Positions 22,141 through 32,295 of a stretch of 64,000 bases of DNA are shown here, one piece after another. The position numbers and the translations under genes are program-made. The notes beneath the pieces were generated by a model. The model saw only the letters and a program-made list of their open reading frames with translations, had not been told where the DNA came from and ran no database searches. Each line of letters opens with the position of its first letter. The first letter of the stretch is position 1. The DNA is from Tetraselmis striata (taxonomy: Eukaryota; Chlorophyta; Chlorodendrophyceae; Chlorodendrales; Chlorodendraceae): the NCBI GenBank assembly GCA_006384855.1, contig VCJN01000374.1:62001-126000 (forward strand), written 5' to 3'.

Positions 22141-23280
22141 ACGGATACATTGCAGCAAGGCCGCCCACCTTGCGGCTGGCGTCGCTTCTTTTGAGGCCGG
22201 TTGCGACTATGCAGCAGCAAGGCGAGGGGGTACGTCGCTCGTGCAGCTAGCAGTCGGGGGGATGTGGGTAGGTTGAACGCGCGATGGCGACATAAGTAGC
22301 GAGCCATAAAAACGCAAAGGTGGACAACAATATTATGTCGCAGCAAGGCCGACCACCTTGGCGACGTGTGTCGCTTCTGTTGAGGGCGGCTGCGAATCGT
22401 TGGCGGCGGGCGAGGAGATGCGTCGCTTGTGCCAGCTTTTGCACTCGGGGGCTGTGGGTCGAATGTGCGATGGCGACATTATAATTAGCAAGCCGAAAAC
22501 TGAAACAGCCCAGCATAGCCTTACCTCGCAGAAAGGCCGCCCACCTTGGCGACTCGCGGCGCCTCTTGCAAGCCGGCTGCGACTCGTCGGCAGCAAGGCG
22601 AGGTGGTGCGTCGCTCGTGCCAGCTTTTGCACTCGGGGGCTGTCGGACGAACGTGCGATGGCGACATAATTAGCAAGTCGGAAACTAACTAAAACAACCT
22701 AGCATAGCCTTACAGCATCGCAGTAAGGTCACCCACCATGGCGACTTGCGTCGCTTCATTTGAGGCCGGCTGCGACTCGTCGGCAGCAAGGCGAGGGGGT
22801 GCGTCGCTCGGTGGCTGTGGGTGGAACGTGCGATGGCGGCATAATAATTAGCAAGCCGGAAACTACATGAGCCCATAACCCATAGCCTTACATCACAGCA
22901 AGGCCGTCCATCTTGGCGACTTGCGTCGCTTCATTTGAGGCCGGCTGCGACTCGTCGGCAACAAGGCAAGGGGGTGCGTCGCTCGTGCCAGCTTTTGCAA
23001 TTGGGGGCTGTTGGGTCGAACGTGCGATGGCGACATAATTAGCAAGCCGAAAACAACAGAAGCCCGGGATAACCTTACATCGCAGCACGGCCGCCCACCT
23101 TGGCGACTGGCGTTGCTTCTATTAAGGCCGGCTGCAACTCGTCGGCAGCGGGGACAGGAAGTGCGTTGCTCGTGCTAGTTTTTGGAGTCGGGGGCTGTCA
23201 GTCGAACGTGTAATGGCGACATAATTAGCAAGCCGTATAAAAATACAAAGGTGCACCACAACATTATATCGCAGCACGGC
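22141..23280. repeat. Satellite 2, block 1: units of about 187 bp
   Basis: The anchor GATGGCGACAT (or close variants) recurs near 22280, 22467, 22655, 22830, 23023 and 23210. Each unit has GCAGCAAGGCCGCCCACCTT, GAGGCCGGCTGCGACTCGTC and ATTAGCAAGCCG. The units differ enough to be matched one by one with those of block 2. Confidence 0.85.
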
Positions 23281-23283
23281 CAA

Positions 23284-23305
23284 CCCCCCCCCCCCCCCCC
23301 CCCCC
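23284..23305. repeat. Poly-C run (22)
   Basis: It continues as C-rich sequence with single A interruptions to about 23330, exactly at the end of satellite block 1. Confidence 0.95.
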
Positions 23306-23337
23306 ACCCCCCCCACCCCCCCTCTCCACCCTGCCCT

Positions 23338-23670
23338 CTATCCCGCCTTTTCCGCATCTCTTGCAATGGGCATGGTGGTTGTCGCGCCTTTACCAGCCTC
23401 CGAGCCGCTGGCATCCGGCACGCCCTCACCACCGCCTAATGCTAGCGCCAGTCCAGAGAGTGTGGCTGCCGACGCGCCGGCTCCCTGCCCGCCGCTCTCC
23501 CTAGCCTGGCTATCGCTAGGCGTAGGCAAGCCCTCGGCCGCATCGCCAGCGGCAGCCGCCAAACTCGGCGACATGTCTGCCGCTGGCGGGCCCTGCCCCT
23601 GACCCGCCACTTACTGCGTATCGGCCCAGCTAGGTCCAATGGCCAGGGCCGCCACGCGACGAGAGCGTTT
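23338..23670 (-). repeat. Duplicated Ala/Gly-rich segment, copy 1
   Basis: Nearly the same as 25824-26150. The minus strand is open (23610-23338) with AADMSPSLAAAAGDAAEGLP and GGQGAGASAATLSGLALALG. This low-complexity sequence resembles the disordered start of a gag-like protein, but no domain follows. Confidence 0.6.
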
Positions 23671-24690
23671 GGCATGCGGGTTAGGAGCAGCGCCGCGAGG
23701 GGGTTCGTCGCTCGGGCCAGCCTTTGCGCTTGGGATCTGCGGGGGCCAACGTGCGATGGCGACTCAATTAGCATGCCGTAAAAGTAACAAGTGCGCAACG
23801 GCAACAAAGGTGCAGCGGGTCCAACCCACCTTGGCGACATGAGGCGCCCCTGTCGAGGCCGGCTGCGACTCGGGAGCAGCGCTTCGAGGGGGTGCGTCGC
23901 TCGGGCAAGCCTCTGCGCTCGGGGTATGCGGGGCCAACGTGCGATTTCGACTATATTAGCGAGCCGTAAAAGTAATAGGTGCGCAATGGCAACACGTGCA
24001 ACGGGGCCAACCCACCTTGACGACTCGCGTCGCCCTTGTCGAGGCCGGATGCGGCTCGGCAGCAGGCACGCGAGGGGGTGCGTCAACACGACTGCCATAC
24101 AACACGACTGCGACTCCGAGTACCAGGTCACCCAGGCGCGCATTGTCGCGTATACCAACAGTAGGCGAGGATTGCTGCCCCAACCTTGTCGCTTCTTGCA
24201 AGCCGTCCACAGAGTTTGTTTTCGACTGAAGTGCGTTTCTGCGGGCGACAATGGGGTTTCCTGCGACTGCGACGAGTCCACAAGGTGCCGGCAGTGCAAC
24301 CACCTTTATCTATGGCGGGCACTTTTGCATACATCACCAGGGTCTCAGGCTCCGCTGCGCCCGGCACCACTTAAGCGGTGCCCACCCCATAGTAGAGCTG
24401 GCGATCCTGCGCTCCGCCCTCTTCCTCACGTCCTGGGGAACGATGGACCAGGACCGCGGCGGCTTGACTGCAGCGGATGGGACGGACTTGTGCGGTGCTC
24501 CGGGGGAGGTGGGTGAAGAGAAAGTGACGGGAGTGGCACTAATCGGCGGCGGGATCGCTCCTCACGGCCGCGCTTGGAGCCAGCACCACCCTGCCCGCGT
24601 TTGCCCTTGCCTTTTCCCCCTTTTTGCTTCTCCCGGCATGCACAGGCGTCACCAAAGGATTGCCGCAACTGTGAGCAAACTGTGAGGGTC
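23671..24690. repeat. Diverged satellite 2 units and spacer between the blocks
   Basis: Diverged units with CGTGCGAT-GCGACT...ATTAGC anchors lie at 23753 and 23940, joined by GTAAAAGTAA. From 24080 to 24690 the sequence is unique, with no recognised gene. The 285-codon minus-strand frame (24299-23442) simply runs through the units. Confidence 0.6.
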
Positions 24691-25778
24691 GTTCGGGCCT
24701 TTTGCAGCGGGGGTAGCGGGTGCGTCGCTCGTGCCATAATTTGCAGTCGGGAGGTATGGGTCGAATGTGCGATGGCGTCTACATAATCAGCAAGTCGGAA
24801 ACTAAAAAAACCCAACATAGCCTTACATCGCAGCAAGGCCGCCCACCTTGCGACTGGCGTCGCTTCTTTTGAGGCCGGTTGCGACTCGCCGACAGCAAGG
24901 CGAGGGGTGCGTCGCTCGTGCAGCGAGCAGTCGGGGGGGGGGGGGGGGGGGGCGAACGCGCGATGGCGACATATTTAGCAAGCCATAAAAATGCAAAGGT
25001 GGATAACATCATTATGTCGCAGCAAGGCCGCCCGCCTTGGCGACGTGCGTCGCCTCGGTTGAAGCCGGCTGCGACTCGTCAGCATCGGGCGAGGGGATGC
25101 GTCGCTCGTGCAAGGTATGGGACTCGGGGCTATCGGTGGAACGTGCGATGGCGGCATAATAATTAGCAAGCCGGAAACTGCAAAAGCCTAGCTTGACCAT
25201 ACATCGCAGCAAAGCCGCCCACCCTTGCGACTGGTGGCGCATGCGAGCCGGCGGCGACTCGTCGGCAGCAAGGCGAAGGGGGTGCGTCGCTTGTGCCACG
25301 TTTTGCACTCGGGGGCTGTGGGTGGAACGTGCGATGGCGACATAATTAGCCAGACTAAAACAGCCTAGCATAGACTTACATCGAAGCAAGGCCGCCCACC
25401 GTGGCGACTGGCGTCGCTTCATTTGAGGCCGGCTGCGACTCGTCGGCAGCAAGGCAAGGGGGTGCGTCGCTCGTGCTTTGCAATCGGGGGCTGTGGGTGG
25501 AACGCGCGATGGCGACATAATAAGCAAGCCGAAAACAACAGAAGCCCAGGACAGCAACATTACATCGCAGCAAGGCCGCCCACCTTGGCGACTGGCGTTG
25601 CTTCTTTTGAGGCCGGCTGCAACTCGTCGGCAGCGGGGGCAGGGAGTGCGTTGCTCGTGCTAGTTTTTGGAGTCGGGGGCTGTCAGTCGAACGTGTAATG
25701 GCGACATAATTAGCAAGCCGTATAAAAATGCAAAGGTGCACCACACTACCACAGCATTACATCACAGCACGGCCACAA
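24691..25778. repeat. Satellite 2, block 2
   Basis: Anchors lie near 24771, 24960, 25147, 25331, 25507 and 25697. The units at 24960, 25147, 25331, 25507 and 25697 match block 1 units at 22280, 22467, 22655, 23023 and 23210 in detail. Block 1 has one additional unit (22830). The blocks are therefore copies of one another about 2.5-2.7 kb apart. Confidence 0.85.
24933..24952. repeat. Poly-G run (20)
   Basis: It sits inside a satellite 2 unit at the position where the block 1 partner has only six G, so the run expanded after the duplication. Confidence 0.95.
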
Positions 25779-25802
25779 CCCCCCCCCCCCCCCCCCCCCC
25801 CC
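25779..25802. repeat. Poly-C run (24)
   Basis: Same position relative to block 2 as the C run at 23284 is to block 1. Confidence 0.95.
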
Positions 25803-25823
25803 GCCCCCCGCCCTCCATCCCGC

Positions 25824-26342
25824 CTATTCCACAGCTCTGACCGTGAGCATGGTGGTTGTCGCGCCTTTACCAGCCTCCGAGCCGCTGGCATCCGGCACGC
25901 CCCCACCCCCGCCTAATGCGAGCGCAAGTCCACAAGGTGTGGCTGCCGACGCGCCGGCTCCCTGCCCGCCGCTCTCCCTAGCCTGGCTATCGCTATGCGT
26001 AGGCAAGCCCTCGGCCGCATCGCCAGCGACAGCCAAGCTCGGCGACATGTCTGCCGCTGGCGGGCCCTGCCCCCGACCCGCCACTGACTGCGTATCGGCC
26101 CGGCTATGTCTAACGGCAAGGGCCGCCACGCGACGAGAGCGTTGGGTGGGGGCACGTCGAGCAGACGCAGCCCTTGGTCGAGCGGGTCGGGCGGACCGGC
26201 TGGCAGACTCTCGAGAGGGTGGCCGCGTGCGGGGGGGAAGCGGGGGGGGGGGGGGGGGGGGGGGGCGGGGGTTGCTAGACACCTCCATCGCGATGGGACC
26301 TACCCCAGCCTGCATGGCAGTAATCGATAGCGTGAGCTGCAA
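25824..26342 (-). repeat. Duplicated Ala/Gly/Pro-rich segment, copy 2, with unrecognised ORF
   Basis: The 172-codon minus-strand frame begins MQLTLSITAMQAGVGPIAME, crosses a run of 24 G (read as eight Pro) and continues into the AADMSPSLAVAGDAAEGLP segment shared with 23338-23670. Its start looks more protein-like than the rest. It could be an N-terminal part of a gag-like protein, but nothing recognisable follows. Confidence 0.35.
26242..26265. repeat. Poly-G run (24)
   Basis: Present only in this copy of the duplicated segment. Confidence 0.95.
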
Positions 26343-26686
26343 GTCTCTATAGCTGCCTACTCACCAGCCGTGCAAACCTACGCCGAAGGTAGGCGGAGTC
26401 CATTCATGTAACGGATCCGGGCGTTCGCGCCTTTTTGTGTAAGTTAAGACCATGCATGCCTGTGTCGCGTGGGATCCTTTCCTATGAATAGTCGCTAACT
26501 GTCTGCCACGGCCCGGTTTGGGTTCTGGGCAGCCTTGGCGGTGGTGGAAAGGTATACTAGTAGCGACTAGAAGTACTGCGCAGCCCCCCTCCACTCGAGT
26601 GGGCGGGATAAGGGATGGCGGCGGCGACGGCGAGTACAGTACTTTGCGCTGTATATGTATGTCTGTAGTACATTGTTTGGCGCGTG
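26343..26686. other. Spacer inside the inverted-repeat element
   Basis: No coding frame or repeat is recognised. It contains AGTAGCGACTAGAAGTACTG at 26556. Confidence 0.4.
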
Positions 26687-26757
26687 AGCTAGTAAATTGT
26701 CCCATTTCCAGTGAGTCAAAAGTGAAGTATAGTGGCCTCTACCGTTTACGCTATAAT
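26687..26757 (-). repeat. Right terminal inverted repeat
   Basis: Reverse complement of 21294-21364 with four mismatches. Confidence 0.85.
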
Positions 26758-26764
26758 ATTGCGC

Positions 26765-26950
26765 TTTTCCCTTCTTTAAGCTATATATGTGATCCTTAGT
26801 CGCCATCATCGCTAGTGTGCGGAGACTGGACGCCTGCTACTTTTGACGTAGTATCGGAACGCGTCCTAATGCGTCCATATTGCGAGGATGATATATATCA
26901 TATTCTCGAAGTAATAGTAGCGCTATATAGTCGATTAATGGTATAACCAG
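26765..26950. repeat. Dispersed repeat R, end of copy 1 and start of copy 2
   Basis: AGTCGCCATCATCGCTAGTG and GCGTCC-TATTGCG match 28017-28095. From about 26885 the sequence resembles the A/T-rich stretch before 21133, so copy 2 of R seems to follow copy 1 directly. Confidence 0.5.
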
Positions 26951-26960
26951 TGACGAGATA

Positions 26961-27850
26961 ATATAAATTACATCAGGGCTTTCACAAAAGCGCACTACAA
27001 ACAGAACTAACAGCAACTATGAAAGGTTGCCAGCAAAAGAGAGACATAAGCCTGAAACCAAGGTCGAGCAGGAGGACATGGAGCCAAGAATCAAGAAGGA
27101 GCCAAGGGAACCACGAAGTCACTTAGCTGCCAGGAACTAAAGGAACCCCCGCCCCGGGGTAGGCTATCAGGCGCGGCGAGGACGCTTGCAGCCAATGACC
27201 CGGGTCATAGCAACACATGCCGACGAGCGACGCGACGCAGGCGCAGGAGCACCATCACGTGCCGCACGCTCGGCCGCGACCCCGCCAAGAACGTTGTCTG
27301 CATGTGCCATGTTGATGAGCAAGGAGAAACGGCGGCGCCACGCAGACAAGAGCTGGCCGATTTTTTGGTCAGTGTGTGCGTGGCTAGCTTTCCCGAGCTC
27401 CACCAAGAAAGCCTCGGCGTGTGGGGCCAGCGAGCCAAACTCAGAAACGGCGAAAGGAACAAAGCGAAGCATGCCGGCAGCGTTTCGGACACCCTCGTCA
27501 TACTTCTGGATTTTGTGGCGCTCTGCAGCCCGCAAAGCAGTCGTTGGATCCGAGGTTGACACGCCGAGGATAGGGGCAATGGTGGTATCGACAGCAACCG
27601 CGTTTCCGCGGATACCGCCATACCCAAAAAGCCCAACATCGGCCGGCCGCCCGTCGCTGCCCTTCGGGAGAGGAACAAGCACCGACGGGTCCGTGAGGAT
27701 CTGGACACCCACGCCCAGCGCGGACTTCACGTCGTGGCAAATGTCGGAAAGACCATGTGCCGCCCACTCGTGTGCGGCGTGATTGGAGTCGCCCCCAGAG
27801 CAACGTGCCACGTGATCAGCGTTTGCGACCGCCCAAGTTGAAGGAGACAC
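26961..27850 (-). mobile_element. Family B LINE, copy 3, with 10-bp target duplication
   Basis: It is flanked by TGACGAGATA at 26951-26960 and 27851-27860. The element is 5'-truncated within the zinc-knuckle region and ends at the 3' tail after TGTAA. It interrupts copy 2 of repeat R (compare 21133-21250). The short direct repeats and truncated 5' end fit target-primed reverse transcription. Confidence 0.85.
27167..27850 (-). pseudogene. Family B endonuclease domain (open fragment)
   Basis: The 227-codon frame is open, but it lacks everything upstream. It starts with ADHVARC...HAAHEW, the last part of a C-C-H-C knuckle, then GRPADVGLFG and NAVAVDTTIAPILG about ten residues on, and then KYDEGVRNAAGMLRFVPFAV. 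The order RPAD ... D-T-T ... K with a following long helix fits the restriction-like endonuclease of R2/NeSL-type LINEs (core PD...DxT...K). A start codon at the truncation is accidental. It could serve as the reference for this domain, because the other copies are more damaged. Confidence 0.7.
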
Positions 27851-28100
27851 TGACGAGATACTAGTGGATATGAGCCTGAGTATAACAAGTAGCGCCGTAG
27901 ACTAGCCAAGGCTCGTGTCTTCTCGCCGCGCGATCCCCTCTGTCGTACGAGTCGAGTTGCGACTGATCTTTAGTCGCTAAAGCTATGTACCTTCTACTTT
28001 TACATGTATAGTCCGCAGTCGCCATCATCGCTAATGTGCGGGGTCTGGATGCATGGTATCCTATCGCGTCGTAACGCGTCCATATGCGTCCATACATGTA
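27851..28100. repeat. Dispersed repeat R, copy 2
   Basis: It contains TGACGAGATACTAGTG, GGCTCGTGTCTTCTCGCC, TTAGTCGCTAAAGC and AGTCGCCATCATCGCTAATG. This is the only copy uninterrupted through its centre, and so it shows what was split by the 5.46-kb element. Confidence 0.55.
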
Positions 28101-29039
28101 CGACTCCATACTTCGATACTCCGCCACGCGGCCGCATCTGTGATGTTGCGTTTTTGCCACTCAGCGGATTTACACGATGCATTGAGCGGTACACACTTGC
28201 AGTATAAACGGCCGTTGATATCACTGCATCACCCGTTGTGGCGGCGATATTCGTCGGAAGACGCCCGTTTTATAGTGATGCGTCGTGAGGGGGGCGGTGT
28301 CGTCTACTAAACTGGCGCCGGAAATAGCGGCGAGCCCGGCTGCCCTGCGGATTGATCCTCCGCCTAGAGCGGGGCGGCGCGCTGCCGGAGCGGCGCGCCA
28401 TGGGCGACGGCGGGGCGGCATGCACTTCGGTGCAGCGGCTGGCCGTCATCTTTGAGGGAGCGGTATCTCGGTTCACGGGCGCAACTCGCGACGCGCCTCA
28501 CAACAGCCCCCGCCTCTTCCCGGCGGAGGCCAACATCGTGTTGGGGTAGGCCAGCCACGCAGCGACCCCGACCACCCCCGAGCCCAGCACTTGCGGAGCT
28601 GCCGGCGGGACGCCTCGGCTGCCTCAGCCGGAGCGTCTCAGTTTTGCTACTGGGGAAGGGCCGGAAGGGGAATGAGCGTCCGTGGGGGCGTCCTAGCTGC
28701 ACCTTCCGGGATAGCAGGCGGCGGTTATCATTATGCGTGAGATTGGCGGGTTTGTATGTATGGGGCCCTAACAAGCACGAGGAACGTCCGCCAGAGAGAA
28801 GAAGGGTTTGGGTAGGGTCTAGGAGGGGATTACAAAAATATAAAAGAAATAAAAAGGAGGCGGGTTCCGCATGTTATATTCGGGACATGGCCTTCAAAAG
28901 GCCACACGCTATGTGCAACGACAACATGCAACATACCCTATATGCGAGTTCGTGTGGTCGGACCATAACTCGGCTGGCCCATGTAGCACCAGCGACTACG
29001 CGGGAACAAAGCTGTAGGAAATTTCAAATTTCATGTTTC
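28101..29039. other. Region without a recognised gene
   Basis: A 198-codon plus-strand frame (28452-29048) and several overlapping frames are open in this GC-rich stretch. None has a recognisable domain. The end (GAACAAAGCTGTAGGAAATT) weakly resembles the reverse complement of 1725-1765. Confidence 0.35.
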
Positions 29040-29165
29040 AAATGCTAGCCGCTTCACTAGCCGCCGACATTTTATACTTACTTGGGACAATTGCAAAACA
29101 TGGTAGAAGTATAACTTTATTCGCCGTCCAGTCTCCCTCATGTGGCTGAGGTGGGGCCGGATTTG

Positions 29166-29182
29166 CCCCCCCCCCCCCCCCC
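29166..29182. repeat. Poly-C run (17)
   Basis: Within the unrecognised minus-strand region. Confidence 0.95.
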
Positions 29183-29739
29183 TTAACTCCTCTCCAAAGG
29201 GAAGGCCTCTCATCACCGGGACCGGGGGCCGGTCGTTCCATGCACCCGACCACATCCAATAACTGCTTCCCGTCACGCCGCCATGCGCCGGCGCGATGCT
29301 CATACATGAAGAGGCGTTGTGTCCCGTATCGTAGTGAGATGCGCACGCTGTTGAGCGTGAAGCTGGTGATGCCCTCTAGGCGCGAGGCCAGCCCCTGCTT
29401 AGCGGCGTACCACTAAATATGCACCAATGGGCCAGGGACATGAGTAACGCGGCATTCTTGCAGCGCCAAGTAATCGGGATGCTGGCACAGCAACCGGGAG
29501 GGGGGGGGGGTACCGTGAGGTAGCACTCGTTCTCGGGCGGCATAAACTCCATGGTGCGCCTTCCCTTCCGCTAGGGGTCAGCCTGGCGGCGTTGTACACG
29601 CATCAACTGCTTCCTGCGTCCCACGTATATATGTTAACTCCGCCCCCTGAGGCCGCTTCGTCGCCCCGTGCGTCTCGCAGATGCTCACGTGATCCGCGCC
29701 GGCCTCCATGAACGGCATCGCCGTGCGGGACTACAAAGA

Positions 29740-29759
29740 CCCCCCCCCCCCCCCCCCCC
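29740..29759. repeat. Poly-C run (20)
   Basis: It lies just before a possible minus-strand acceptor site (read in reverse: G20, then TCTTTGTAG). Confidence 0.95.
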
Positions 29760-30439
29760 AAATCTGCCCTTCTTCGAATGCACACACCAATCGTGTGTGA
29801 ATTCATGGTCAAACCCGCCGGCTTTTTGCAAAACATGGTGCAATAGCCGGCCCGTGCCCCGGCCGCAATTCGGGACCCCCTCCCGGCGCCCCCAGGCAGT
29901 GCAAGCATTCCGGCATGCGACTGGAACATCGTGCGGTAAGGCGGGTCGGTGCACCCGCCCACAATTGCTGCCGCCAACCGATGCTCGATGTGCTTGCTGT
30001 TCGCCGCGGGCGAGCCGAAGCGGCGATATGAGACAGTAGGTGCCCCTTCGCGCGTGCCGTATCGGCAGTACGGCTTACATTGGCGCCCCATTGCGCCGAT
30101 CCGCCGCACCACTCGCATTTGCGGCGGTTACTATGGGCGTCCGTGTTGCTTGGTGCAGCCTGCCGGATCCTCGCCATGTTGTCATCGCATGTCACGCATC
30201 TTGGCGGCGCGTTGGTTTGTGGCCCTGTCGTCGCCCCACCGGATGATGCGACGACGGAGCGCCGCTTATAGAAGAACGGGCTATTCCACCGGCCGTCTAA
30301 ACCATGTTATGCAATTTGCTATATCCCAATTTGCACCATGTCTTGCGATTACGCCCTGTATTGCAATCTGCCACTGCTCAAGATTGCATCATATTTTGTA
30401 AAAGTCAAGTTTGACCGTGTTCTACTAATAAAGTCATAA

Positions 30440-30600
30440 TTGTATCCGAGAGGTCCCGGGCGGGTTCGATTCCTGGTCAATGTATTTCGGCTATATCGGC
30501 CCGGCCTCTCCCGGGTTTACCTGGTTGATGCATTAGCCCTGCGGGGATCGAATGACGCAATGGTCGAAGGGGCTATGCCAGACCTACGACTGCAATTGGC
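30440..30600 (+). repeat. Dispersed SINE-like repeat, copy 2
   Basis: Partner of 1440-1640 (reverse). This copy has the better B-box-like motif, GGGTTCGATTCCTGG, at 30460-30474, about 50 nt upstream of GTTGATGCATTAGCCCT. Confidence 0.45.
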
Positions 30601-31451
30601 GCAAGAGGTCAAGTGCTTTGGTGGCTTCGGCCGATATCCCGGGGCGAACTTTACTTACTTTTTCTTTCTTGTACACTGTTTTCCCTACTTACTTTCATGT
30701 CCTACTGCGCATGACGCGAGTGCTGCCGCGTAGTAGTGCCGCGGCGCATGCACCGCTGAGATGTATGTGGTAGAATTGAGCTGGCCGCCGCCACCCCCGT
30801 AAGCAGCAATCCGCTCTCGGCGGCCCGGCCGATGCGGCCCATCGCGCGCGCTCACTGTTGCTAATTCTACTGATGCGACGACTGAGGCCCGCGAGCTACC
30901 GTCCGTTGCCCCGCACTCCCTGCGGCATGAGTACATGTACTAGTAGCGCAATAGCGCAGCAGCGCAGAAAGCAATCGTAGTGCGTGCGCGGACTCTACGT
31001 AGAGTACTTGTAGTGCCGCGGTGTTTCAGGGCCCGTTGACACTGCTACGAAGTGCGCAAGTTATTCTGGATTACTTATCACTTTCCAGGCGGCCCTTAAC
31101 ACCGGGCGAAGTACTGCGTATGTACTAAATCCGGGCGAGCGGCGCGGCTCTATAGGTGATGATAGTGTACTCCTGTGAAACGGTGGACAACCCGACGACC
31201 GGACGACCCACCACCAGGCCAACTGCCGGCCAGCGCCCGCAGAGGCGTGAAGAGCAGGCTCCACATGAGACTATCACCACAGCCAACATGGACATCAGCA
31301 GACCCGAGGAGCAATAGGAGGCTGCGGTCGGCGCCACTATCGATTCGCCGCGCAGCGGCAGAGGCCAACCCCCCAAGATCCCAACAAACATTGCCGCGAA
31401 AAAAACACAGGCACCCGACTCCCATGTACTGTCCGCCGTCTCCTCCGCGTT
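30601..31451. other. Spacer without a recognised gene
   Basis: Short overlapping frames only. Many GTAC words (for example ATGTACTAG, GAGTACTTGTAG) are scattered through it. Confidence 0.4.
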
Positions 31452-32295
31452 TTGAGCCGCCAGTCCCGCCAGCCCCCAATCGATCTTCCCCTTGGTAGCG
31501 ACTGTGCCACACAAGTCGCCATGCTATTCAGCGATCTGGCGACCCGCAACCGTGCGACGGGGGTCGACCTGCGCCGCAGCCGTATGTTTCTGAACCCGAT
31601 CCGTACCCTCAGCCCCAAGCTTGGGGTATACACATCAACTCACGACGTCCGGGCGGTGACCCGACACGCCCATATGCCGGCTGCCGCCGCTCCGGCAGGG
31701 GTGAGCAATGCCGGCCTCGCCACTAACACGGGATCTGACGCGAAACTCGTCGCAACCAGTACCATGCACCTACATGGGTGGCAGAGGATGGCGATTGTTC
31801 ACCAACCGGCGCCGACTACAACCGCCCAGTCGGCGATGCACCACGGTCAGCTCCCCCGGGAGCTCCCGCCACCACCAACTAGCCAGCTACAAGCGGCCCA
31901 CAACCCGGCCGCGGCAGCCCCTCAAGACACGGAGATGGCCGGCGACGACTCGCCACCGGAAGTCGATCAGCCGGCGACATGCGACGATCCAGCCCCGCAC
32001 CCCGAGCCGGCTCCACCGGCCGAAACCCAAGCCCCCACCGCGACAGGAGATGCCTCGGAGGCCACCGCCCCCCCTTGAGCAATCCTTCACAGCCAGGACA
32101 CGAGCCAAGGCGTCCCGCATGGCCCAGCTCGCGGCAGAGGCTCACCGCCCCCGTCGCCCCCCGCGCCGGACGAACCCCTTGCAACTGCAGGTGGCCCGTA
32201 TGCGGATGCTCTCCGCCGCCAAGGCACCCAACCCCAAGCCGGACGCACGCCCACGACTATCAGCGCCTCAACACAAGAACTACGGACGTTTTTAG
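31452..32295 (+). pseudogene. Pro/Ala-rich ORF, possibly LINE ORF1 or gag debris
   Basis: The 208-codon frame 31452-32078 turns strongly Pro/Ala/Glu-rich (PPAETQAPTATGDASEATAP). A one-base shift then continues it as LEQSFTARTRAKASRMAQLA and AAKAPNPKPDARPRLS to a stop at 32293-32295. The basic end after an acidic, proline-rich stretch resembles the first ORF of many LINEs, but no zinc knuckle or RNA-binding domain is visible. Function unknown. Confidence 0.3.

Larger units (their letters stand above)
21294..26757. mobile_element. 5.46-kb segment bounded by 71-bp inverted repeats
   Basis: The ends 21294-21364 and 26687-26757 are reverse complements at 67 of 71 positions, starting ATTATAGCGTAAACGG. 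Inside are unrecognised ORFs (21.6-22.1 kb) and the duplicated satellite 2. The flanks look like the two halves of repeat R. No transposase, helicase or polymerase is recognisable. It may be a non-autonomous terminal-inverted-repeat element loaded with satellite. The outer boundary and any target duplication are unresolved. Confidence 0.6.
29040..30200 (-). other. Possible decayed or intron-containing coding region, unrecognised
   Basis: Several minus-strand pieces look coding without forming one frame: 29410-29230 (GITSFTLNSVRISLRYGTQR, LFMYEHRAGAWRRDG), 29545-29520 (MEFMPPENECYLT), 29735-29660 (MPFMEAGADHVSICETHGAT) and 30195-29809 (RRKCEWCGGSAQWGANV, later AKGHLLSHIA). Possible splice borders lie beside C runs on the coding strand, such as TACAAAGACCCC at 29733 (read in reverse, TTTGTAG before the exon). 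The C-x2-C ... H-x4-H arrangement in the last piece is loosely like a BED finger, but the spacing is poor. I do not assign a function. Confidence 0.25.

Noticed and set aside
23442..24299. 285-codon minus-strand gene in satellite 2
   Set aside because: It runs through satellite units and the low-complexity segment. The product is a repeating Arg/Leu/Pro sequence without a fold.
18804..25778. CRISPR array
   Set aside because: The repeats are about 187-bp satellite units that diverge along their whole length. There are no short conserved repeats with unique spacers, no cas genes, and the genome is eukaryotic.
30195..30200. BED finger of a hAT transposase at 29809-30195
   Set aside because: The Cys pair and His pair are about 28 residues apart, longer than usual, and no transposase domain follows; not annotated as hAT.
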